In this document: positions 58,154 to 64,000 of the stretch, one piece after another | How positions within the stretch are numbered: position 1 is the first letter of the stretch | Layout of the letters: every line of letters starts with the position of its first letter | Assembly: GCF_002954775.1 (NCBI RefSeq) | Contig: NZ_PJME01000030.1 | Location: 1-64,000, forward strand | Source: Streptomyces geranii | GTDB lineage: Bacteria > Actinomycetota > Actinomycetes > Streptomycetales > Streptomycetaceae | Length of the DNA stretch: 64,000 nt | Direction of reading: 5' to 3' | Position numbers and translations under genes: made by a program | Notes under the pieces: model-generated | Database searches by the model: none | Told to the model about the DNA's origin: nothing | What the model saw: the letters and a program-made list of their open reading frames with translations, nothing else

Positions 58154-60319
58154 ATGTACTTCGTCGACCGCATCGAGGTGCCGGGGCTCGGCAACCGCGG
58201 CTATCTGGCGGGCGGGCCGCACCGGGCCGTGGTGGTCGATCCGCCACGGGACATCGACCGGGTGATCGAGGCCGCCGCCAGGCGGGGCGTGCGCGTCGGG
58301 CATGTCGTCGAGACGCACGTGCACAACGACTACGTCACCGGGGGCCTGGAACTGGCCCGGATCACGGGGGCCGCGTATCTGGTCCCGGCGGGTGCGCGGG
58401 TCGCGTACGACAGGGTGCCGGTGACGGACGGGGACAGTGTGGAGGTGGAGGAGGGGCTGGCGCTGCGGGCGCTGGCCACGCCCGGGCACACCCCGCACCA
58501 CACCGCGTACGTCCTGGAGGCGGACGGGCTGCCGGTGGCCGTGTTCACGGGCGGTTCGCTGCTGATCGGTACGGTCGGCCGGCCGGACCTGGTGGAGCCG
58601 AGGCTCACCGGGGAGTTGGCCCGGGCGCAGCACGCCTCGGCACAGCGGCTGGCGGCCGAACTCCCGGACGGGACGGCGGTACTACCCACGCACGGCTTCG
58701 GCAGCTTCTGCTCGGCGCGAGCCGCGGCGGGCGACGACGAGACGACGATCGGCCGGGAACGCGTGGCGAACGAGGCGCTGGTCAAGGACGCGGACACGTT
58801 CGTCGCGGAGCTGCTGGCAGGGCTCGACGACGTGCCCGCGTACTACGCGCACATGGGCCCACTGAACGCGGCGGGCCCGTCCCCCGTCGACCTGACTCCG
58901 CCGGCCCGGGCGGACGCGGCGGAGATCGCGGCGCGACTGGCGGCCGGGGAGTGGGTGGTGGACCTGCGCAACAGGGTCGCGTTCGCGGAGGGCCACGTGG
59001 CCGGCTCCCTGAACTTCGAGGCAGCGGGCCAGCTCGCAACGTACCTGGCGTGGCTACTCCCGTGGGGCAAGCCGGTGACACTGCTCGCGGAGTCGGCGAG
59101 TCAACTGGCGGCGGCACAGAGGGAGTTGACCCGGGTCGGCATCGACCGCCCGGCGGCTGCGGCGACGGGCTCGCCGGAGGGTTGGCTGCGCCCGGGGGAA
59201 CGGGCGCGCAGCTTTGGGCGAGGGACGTTCGCGGACTTGGCGTTGCGGGTTGGTGGGAGTGGGCGGGGGTTGGTGGGGGCGGATCAGGAGGGGGCTGTTG
59301 GCAACTCCCTGTACAGCGCCGCAGACACGCGACACCTGGGCGAGCAGCCGCCCTCCACAGCCGCCGACCAGGGGACCCACCTCGTGGACGCCCAGCGGAA
59401 GTTGGTGAGCGCCGACATCGACTCGGCGGGCCGGGTGCACGAGCAGGTCGTCGTGCTGGACGTGCGGCGGGACTCCGAGCGGGCCGGTGGCTATATCGCG
59501 GGCTCGCTCCACATCCCGCTCCACCAACTCCGCGACCGGCTCACCGAGATACCCGGCGGAACGGTGTGGGTGCACTGCGCGGGCGGTATGCGGGCCGCGA
59601 CAGCCGCCTCGCTGCTGGACGCGGCGGGGCGCGTGGTCGTCGCCGTCGACGACGGCTTCGCCGGTGCCCGTGAGGCGGGGCTGCCCATGGCCCGGATCAC
59701 ACCGGCCGAGGCCCACGAACACACGGGCGCGAACGGGACGGCCGTACTCCTGGACGTCCGCGAGGCGGAGGAATGGGCTGCCGGGCACGCCGCCGACGCG
59801 GTGCACGCCCCGCTGTCGGCACTGACGGCCGGTGCCGCGCTTCCGGGGCCCGCGCGAGACCGCCCGCTGGTCGCCATCTGCCGCTCCGGCAAGCGCTCCC
59901 GCGAGGCCATGGCCCTGCTCACGGCGCGCGGCGCCCAGGTCTCGGACGTGCTCGGCGGGATGGCCGCGTGGGCGGCGGCTGGCTTGCCGATGGCGACCGG
60001 AGGGGCTGGGGTGGTTGACGGTCGCATGTCGACCGGCGAGCCCACGATGGCTGCAGAACCCGCGCCGGCCGAAGAGTCCGCGGTTCCCGAGGGCCTCACA
60101 CTGACCGACGGACCCACGGTGACCGCCGGGACCGTACTGACCGACGAGCCCTTGGTGGACGCGGGGCCTGGGGTGGCCGAAGAGTCACTCCCGGCCAAGG
60201 AGTCGGTCTCGGCCGGAGAGCCAGGTACGGCAGGCTGCCGGACCGCAGCCGGAAGTCGAGCCGACGCCCCACGCCAACCCCTCCCGGACTCCACCGCCGA
60301 CCACGGGCCGGCCGCGTGA
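58154..60319 (+). CDS. Persulfide dioxygenase-like MBL domain fused to three rhodanese domains
   Basis: A 721-residue fusion. Residues 1-235 are an ETHE1-like metallo-domain (THVHNDYVTGG with His55, His57, Asp59; HTPHH). Rhodanese 1 (about 255-345) lacks the active Cys (TLLAESASQ). Rhodanese 2 (about 430-515) has Cys475 (VHCAGGMRAAT). Rhodanese 3 (about 525-612) has Cys576 (ICRSGKRSR). A 370-410 linker and a 100-residue acidic tail (620-721) follow. It should oxidise persulfide to sulfite and move sulfane sulfur. TauE-like exporter starts at its stop. Confidence 0.85.
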   Translation: MYFVDRIEVPGLGNRGYLAGGPHRAVVVDPPRDIDRVIEAAARRGVRVGHVVETHVHNDYVTGGLELARITGAAYLVPAGARVAYDRVPVTDGDSVEVEEGLALRALATPGHTPHHTAYVLEADGLPVAVFTGGSLLIGTVGRPDLVEPRLTGELARAQHASAQRLAAELPDGTAVLPTHGFGSFCSARAAAGDDETTIGRERVANEALVKDADTFVAELLAGLDDVPAYYAHMGPLNAAGPSPVDLTPPARADAAEIAARLAAGEWVVDLRNRVAFAEGHVAGSLNFEAAGQLATYLAWLLPWGKPVTLLAESASQLAAAQRELTRVGIDRPAAAATGSPEGWLRPGERARSFGRGTFADLALRVGGSGRGLVGADQEGAVGNSLYSAADTRHLGEQPPSTAADQGTHLVDAQRKLVSADIDSAGRVHEQVVVLDVRRDSERAGGYIAGSLHIPLHQLRDRLTEIPGGTVWVHCAGGMRAATAASLLDAAGRVVVAVDDGFAGAREAGLPMARITPAEAHEHTGANGTAVLLDVREAEEWAAGHAADAVHAPLSALTAGAALPGPARDRPLVAICRSGKRSREAMALLTARGAQVSDVLGGMAAWAAAGLPMATGGAGVVDGRMSTGEPTMAAEPAPAEESAVPEGLTLTDGPTVTAGTVLTDEPLVDAGPGVAEESLPAKESVSAGEPGTAGCRTAAGSRADAPRQPLPDSTADHGPAA

Positions 60320-61062
60320 GCGTGGTCGTTCTCGCCCTGGTCGCCGGAGCGGTGACCGGTATCGCGCTGGGGGCTCTCGGAGGTGGCGGCAGTGTGCTGG
60401 CCGTGCCCGCGTTGATCTATCTGCTCGGGTTCACCCCGGCTGCGGCCACCACCGCGAGCCTCGCCGTCGTCACCGTCACCTCCGCCACCGCGCTCGCCGC
60501 GCACGCCCGTGCCGGCACCGTCGAGTGGCGGGCCGGTGCCCTGTTCGCGGCGGCGGGACTCGTGCCCGCGACGCTCGGCGGCGCCGTCAGCGGCTACGCC
60601 CCGCCCGCCCTCCTCACCGGCGCGTTCGCAGTGATCGCCGCGCTCGCCGCGTACCGCATGCTGCACCCCTCGGCCTCTCTGCGGGAAGGCGTGCCGGTAC
60701 GCCCCCTTCAGGTCGCCCGGGCGGGCGCGGGGCTCGGCGCGGTGACCGGCGTACTGGGCGTGGGCGGCGGTTTTCTCGCCGTACCTGCGCTCGTGAACGT
60801 CGTCGGACTGCGGATGCGAGCCGCCGTAGGGACGAGCCTGCTCGTCATCACCGTCAACTCGCTGGCCGCGCTGCTCGCCCGGGCCGGCACGGCGACCCCC
60901 GTCGACTGGGCACTGGTCGCCCCCTTCGCCGGGGCCGCGATCCTCGGCGCGTGGGACGGAAAGCGGCTCGCGGGCCGGGTCTCCGGGAGCCGGCTCCAGC
61001 GGATCTTCGCCTGGGTACTGCTCGCGGTGGCGCTCTTCATGCTGGCCGACGCGATGACATGA
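60316..61062 (+). CDS. TauE/SafE family anion exporter
   Basis: A 248-residue TSUP-family membrane protein with about eight spans and the twin repeats ALGALGGGGSVLAVPAL and VLGVGGGFLAVPALV. It probably exports sulfite or thiosulfate made by the fusion dioxygenase. The GTG at 60316 overlaps the upstream stop by 4 nt (GTGA). Confidence 0.85.
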   Translation: MSVVVLALVAGAVTGIALGALGGGGSVLAVPALIYLLGFTPAAATTASLAVVTVTSATALAAHARAGTVEWRAGALFAAAGLVPATLGGAVSGYAPPALLTGAFAVIAALAAYRMLHPSASLREGVPVRPLQVARAGAGLGAVTGVLGVGGGFLAVPALVNVVGLRMRAAVGTSLLVITVNSLAALLARAGTATPVDWALVAPFAGAAILGAWDGKRLAGRVSGSRLQRIFAWVLLAVALFMLADAMT

Positions 61063-61228
61063 CAAGACGCCACATGACATGACTGTCTGACCACCAGATG
61101 AACAGACGACCAGATCGCCGGACCGTCACACCGTCCGACGACCGAGCCGCCGAGCCGCCGAGGTATCAAGCCACCCAACCCCAGCGACAGGGGAAGCCCC
61201 CGCCCTCCAACCAACCCCCCGAACAAAC

Positions 61229-61516
61229 TCACGCCAACGACAAGAACAGCTTCTCCAACCGCGCCCTCATCTGCTCCTTCGTCTCCCCGCTCCGCTCCGC
61301 CGCCTCCACATCCGTCAAGCACTGCTGCAGCCCGGTCGCGATGATGGCGAAGCCCGCTCGGTCGAGCGCTCGGGACGCGGCGGCGAGCTGGGTGACGACC
61401 TCCTCGCAGTCGCGGCCCTCCTCGATCATCCGGATCACCCCGGAGATCTGCCCCTGCGCCCGCCGCAACCGGTTCAGCACCGACTTCAGCTCATCACCCT
61501 CGAACTGCAGCTCCAC
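61229..61516 (-). CDS. cstR: CsoR/CstR-family persulfide-sensing repressor
   Basis: A 95-residue DUF156 repressor. Its Cys37 (GRDCEE) and Cys66 (LQQCL) are 29 apart, as in CsoR, but the copper ligand His (four residues before the second Cys) is Gly62. That points to the CstR type, which senses persulfide through its two cysteines. GTG 61516 is chosen because GGAGGAG lies 5 nt upstream; a GTG at 61534 would add a Cys. It is divergent from the rhodanese gene, with an operator between. Confidence 0.8.
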   Translation of the reverse strand: MELQFEGDELKSVLNRLRRAQGQISGVIRMIEEGRDCEEVVTQLAAASRALDRAGFAIIATGLQQCLTDVEAAERSGETKEQMRARLEKLFLSLA

Positions 61517-61542
61517 AACCACTCCTCCGCACACCCCGTTGC

Positions 61543-61558
61543 ATACCCTTGGGGGTAT
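61543..61558. promoter_or_regulatory. CstR-type operator at the divergent cstR-rhodanese promoter
   Basis: ATACCCTTGGGGGTAT: a near-perfect palindrome matching the operators at 58040 and 58075. It sits between cstR and the rhodanese gene, so repressor would act on both. Confidence 0.75.
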
Positions 61559-61603
61559 TTTACCTCCCCAACGGTCACACCCCCCGAAAGGACCCCCTCA
61601 CTC

Positions 61604-62251
61604 ATGACCGCTCCCGCCGCTCTCGACACCGACCAGGCCCGCACCCGCCTGCCGCAGCTGACCGTCGTCGATGTCCGCACCCCGGGCGAGTACGCCTCCG
61701 GATACCTGCCCGGCGCCCTCAACATCCCCCTCGACAGCCTCCGCCGCGCCCTGCCCGCGCTCAAGGAGGCGGCGGAGCACGGCAGCGAGCTGCTCGTCGT
61801 CTGCGCCTCCGGCGCGCGTTCCGAGTCCGCCTGTTCCGTCCTCGTCGACAGCGGCATCCCCGCCATGACGCTGACCGGCGGTACCCAGGGCTGGCGGGAC
61901 CAGGGGCATGAGCTGCACCACCCCGCCACCACCACCGAGGCCCGCGCCACCTGGTCCATGGAGCGGCAGGTCCGGCTCACCGCGGGCGGCCTCGTGCTCG
62001 CGGGCCTTGTGCTCGGCCGGGTGCGTCCCGCCTGGCGGCTGCTCGCCGCGGGCGTCGCGGGCGGGCTCGTGTTCTCCGCCGTCAGCAACACCTGCGGCAT
62101 GGCCCACGTCCTGGGCAGGCTCCCGCACAACCGGCCCAGGCCCGCCGACCTCGACGCCACCCTCGCCACTCTCACCGCGCTCGCCCAGCGGTCACGGGAA
62201 CGCGCCGCGACCCGTGACTCGGACGAACAGGCCGACGCCCTCAGCGCATGA
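61604..62251 (+). CDS. Rhodanese with C-terminal membrane domain (YgaP-like)
   Basis: A 215-residue protein. Residues 1-105 form a rhodanese domain (VVDVRTPGEYASGYLPGA, active Cys in VVCASGARSES). Two spans follow (LTAGGLVLAGLVLG, AGVAGGLVFSAVSN) with the DUF2892 CGMAHVLGRLPHNR tail. It should carry sulfane sulfur at the membrane, as in E. coli YgaP. It is divergent from cstR under the 61543 operator. Its 3' end overlaps the convergent transketolase-like gene by 11 nt. Confidence 0.85.
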   Translation: MTAPAALDTDQARTRLPQLTVVDVRTPGEYASGYLPGALNIPLDSLRRALPALKEAAEHGSELLVVCASGARSESACSVLVDSGIPAMTLTGGTQGWRDQGHELHHPATTTEARATWSMERQVRLTAGGLVLAGLVLGRVRPAWRLLAAGVAGGLVFSAVSNTCGMAHVLGRLPHNRPRPADLDATLATLTALAQRSRERAATRDSDEQADALSA

Positions 62252-62861
62252 AGTCCCGGACGGCCAGGGCGAGTTCCGCCTCGTCCAGGCCGCCTACGCC
62301 GTCCGGACCGCCCGTACCTCTCGTACCGCCCAGCGCCAGCAGCCGGTGCGGTACGTGGACCAGCGTGCCGGCGACATGGTGGGCCGACGTGCCGCGCGGG
62401 CACGGCTCGACCAGCACCACGTCGGCATGGTCGGCGGCCAGCACGGCCGTACGCAGTCCGACCTCGTCGAAGGGGCGGACGGTGGCCGTGTAGAGGACGG
62501 CGAGGTCCAGTCCGGCCGTGGCCCGCAGCACCGGGTCCAGCGTGGCGCCCACCGCCACCACCACACCGGCGCTTCCCTCCCGGACCGGTTCGAAGCCGTC
62601 GATCCCGCCGTGCGGTTCGGCGTTGGACTCGGCCGACACATGGACGTACGTCTGCTCGCCGCAGGCCATCGCGGTCAGCACCGCCCGCCGCACCTCGTCG
62701 GGGTGGCCGGGGACGTACACCGTCCAGCCGGGGCGGGCGGCGAACCTGGCCAGCTCCGCCGGGACACCGAAGCCGACGAGGACCCTGGCGTCCGGGCTGC
62801 CCGCGTCGCCTCCCGGCAGCGGCAGGGCGTCGGTGGCGGCGAGCAGCATCTCGGATTGCAC
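62241..62861 (-). CDS. Transketolase-like protein (short)
   Basis: A 206-residue protein matching only the central and C-terminal parts of transketolase/PDH-beta-like enzymes (GWTVYVPGHPDEVRRAVLTA, TYVHVSAESNAE, then TATVRPFDEVGLR in the last domain). The thiamine-diphosphate-binding N-terminal half is missing, so it cannot be a complete transketolase alone. GTG 62861 has AGGAGG 6 nt upstream. It is divergent from the isopentenyltransferase gene. A similar protein class (FasC) occurs in cytokinin loci. Confidence 0.65.
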   Translation of the reverse strand: MQSEMLLAATDALPLPGGDAGSPDARVLVGFGVPAELARFAARPGWTVYVPGHPDEVRRAVLTAMACGEQTYVHVSAESNAEPHGGIDGFEPVREGSAGVVVAVGATLDPVLRATAGLDLAVLYTATVRPFDEVGLRTAVLAADHADVVLVEPCPRGTSAHHVAGTLVHVPHRLLALGGTRGTGGPDGVGGLDEAELALAVRDFMR

Positions 62862-62946
62862 GTTTTCCTCCTGGGTAAGAACTTGACGCACAGCATGAGG
62901 AATTCATGAGAAAAGGGCCGCGACACTCCTCTTCACATCGCTCCTG

Positions 62947-62985
62947 ATTCCCCGGAATTTCTCCCTCCAAGCCGGTTTTTCCGGC
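62947..62985. promoter_or_regulatory. Palindrome and stem in the shared transketolase-ipt control region
   Basis: ATTCCCCGGAAT (62947-62958) is a 5+2+5 inverted repeat. GCCGG, TTTTT, CCGGC follows at about 62971-62985. The region 62862-63118 is A/T-richer than its neighbours and divergent, so it should hold promoters for both sides, but I cannot define -35/-10 pairs. Confidence 0.4.
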
Positions 62986-63118
62986 CTTTAACAACCGCAG
63001 ATGAACGTGGATGTTTCTTTGCCGTGCCCAGGCTGCGAGCTGGTGTCGACACACGTCGGCTCGTGCTTCTCTGGTCCCTGCTCAACAAACGGTTGCACGG
63101 ATCGGGAGGGAAACTCCG

Positions 63119-63889
63119 ATGGCCGAGGGCTCAGCGGATTGCGCGGTTCGTCCTTTTGTTCATCTGATCGCGGGGCCGACGGGAGCGGGAAAGAGCGCCG
63201 CGGCCAACGATCTGGCCCGGGTCACCGGAGCCCCGGTGGTCGTCGCCGACCGGCTCCAGTGCTTCACGGATCTCGCCACCACCAGCGCCCGCGCGGGCGC
63301 CCAGGCTCCGGGCGTACGCCGGTACTGGCTGGCCGACCGGACCGTCGCCGACGGCGACCTGGGCGCGGCGGCTGCCGCCGAGTCTCTCGTCGACCTGGTC
63401 GAACAGCTGGGCGCGCAGCATCGGTTCGTGATCGTCGAGGGCGGTTCGATCTCCCTCCTCAGGGTGCTGGCCGCGCGCTGCGTCGCACTCCCCTGGCAGC
63501 TCTCCGTACGGGTACTGCCGCTGCCCGCGTACGACGACTACGTCGGGGCGCTGACCGGCAGGGCGCTGACGATGCTCGCCCCGCCGACCCCCGACCGCAG
63601 CCTGCTGGAGGAGCTGGCCGCGCTCTGGGTCGATCCCCGGCAACGGCGTTTCGCGGCCTCCGTGAACGGTTTCGAGGCGGTGCTGGAATGCTGTGCGAAA
63701 TACTCACTGGATGTAGAGACCATTCACAAACAGGTGCTGCCCGATCCGGTACGGTCCCGGATGGCCTCGCTCATCGCCCTGCGCCATGCCGAGCACGGCA
63801 TTCTGCAGAGCCGCGTGTTCACCGAAACTTTCGAGAAGCGGATGCCCGGTCCGCTTTTCGATCCGAGCATGCTGGGGCGTGCGGCATGA
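63119..63889 (+). CDS. ipt: Adenylate isopentenyltransferase (cytokinin synthase type)
   Basis: A 256-residue IPT of the Agrobacterium Tmr/FasD type. The P-loop is AGPTGAGKS (Lys25), followed by the conserved VVVADRLQCF (Asp44) and TTSARAG, then IVEGGSISLL. Length (about 240-260) suits the bacterial AMP-dependent class rather than tRNA-IPT (MiaA, about 300). ATG 63119 has GGGAGGG 8 nt upstream. Its stop overlaps the next gene as ATGA. It should condense DMAPP or a related prenyl donor with AMP to make an active cytokinin. Confidence 0.8.
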   Translation: MAEGSADCAVRPFVHLIAGPTGAGKSAAANDLARVTGAPVVVADRLQCFTDLATTSARAGAQAPGVRRYWLADRTVADGDLGAAAAAESLVDLVEQLGAQHRFVIVEGGSISLLRVLAARCVALPWQLSVRVLPLPAYDDYVGALTGRALTMLAPPTPDRSLLEELAALWVDPRQRRFAASVNGFEAVLECCAKYSLDVETIHKQVLPDPVRSRMASLIALRHAEHGILQSRVFTETFEKRMPGPLFDPSMLGRAA

Positions 63890-64000
63890 AAGGACTCACC
63901 GGCGCCGTTTCCCGGTCGGATTACCTGGTTCCGTCCGCCGGCTCGGTCGGCGAGGGCATGTTCCGGGCCGCCGACGACTTCGGCCATATCGTCGGTTCGC
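63886..64000 (+). CDS. Gene coupled to ipt, cut by window edge
   Basis: ATG 63886 overlaps the ipt stop as ATGA. Thirty-eight residues are visible: MKGLTGAVSRSDYLVPSAGS, then VGEGMFRAADDFGHIVGS. Not recognised with certainty. In fas loci of Rhodococcus the neighbours include methyltransferases, a P450 and the Lonely-guy enzyme; I cannot say which, if any, this is. Confidence 0.6.
   Translation, partial: MKGLTGAVSRSDYLVPSAGSVGEGMFRAADDFGHIVGS

Noticed and set aside
1..64000. tRNA, rRNA or prophage/ICE boundaries
   Set aside because: I saw no tRNA-like cloverleaf, rRNA or integrase gene while reading the window; the only mobile traces are at the left edge.

Overview
The window is a high-GC, densely coded stretch of a Streptomyces (or close relative) chromosome. 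Signs are the codon use, GTG and TTG starts, many ATGA/GTGA stop-start overlaps, an XRE-DUF397 pair, a SARP regulator, mycothiol-linked enzymes, and three leucine TTA codons of the kind read by bldA tRNA. I see no rRNA, tRNA, CRISPR array or prophage.

Layout, left to right. 1-313: the 5' end of an IS701-like transposase and a 183-bp MITE flanked by CTAG. 357-5831: a minus-strand glucarate uptake and catabolism operon (binding protein, two permeases, kdgD, gudD) with a clear promoter and operator. 5925-9607: a DUF3800-like protein, a PF04672 methyltransferase, a TTA-containing membrane-anchored S1 protease and a small conserved protein. 9669-15480: a ROK repressor divergent from a second sugar ABC operon ending in a Gfo/Idh/MocA oxidoreductase. 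Neither ABC operon has an ATPase gene. 15488-17142: an orphan NarL-type regulator and a membrane protein.

17124-23911 is the first candidate for a new system. A SARP regulator is followed on the same strand by a 103-residue candidate precursor peptide, a radical SAM enzyme with the CX7CX2C motif of the 'RiPP maturation radical SAM protein 1' family, and a cytoplasmic subtilisin-like protease. I read it as a ribosomal peptide cluster without recognised relatives. 24150-36633 is accessory and regulatory: a sensor-less histidine kinase, an L,D-transpeptidase, two SDRs, an anti-sigma-like ATPase coupled to a TTA-containing micro-ORF, an octamer repeat field, an NsdA-like regulator, an XRE-DUF397 pair, a kinase-like protein without its Walker lysine, a second PF04672 methyltransferase and a lipase-like hydrolase.

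36687-40846: an ECF41 sigma factor with its oxidoreductase partner (ECF41-type promoter visible), a nested inverted repeat and an AAHS-family transporter. 41038-45486: a ring-cleavage operon (gntR, galB, aldolase, galD, type I extradiol dioxygenase). It shares an ATTGTTGACAA operator with the transporter promoter. 45690-50974: a secreted metal-dependent hydrolase with a discoidin domain, TetR, EamA, LysR and a flavodoxin-type reductase. 51018-56139: a two-component system divergent from a flavin electron-transfer module (ferric-reductase-like flavoprotein, tandem FMN-binding protein, ApbE). 56225-57939: mycothiol-dependent formaldehyde oxidation.

58040-62251 is a CstR-type sulfide/persulfide detoxification regulon with three matching operators. 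62241-64000 opens a second notable system: a transketolase-like fragment divergent from an adenylate isopentenyltransferase that is coupled to a further gene cut by the window edge. It resembles the fas cytokinin locus of plant-associated actinomycetes.
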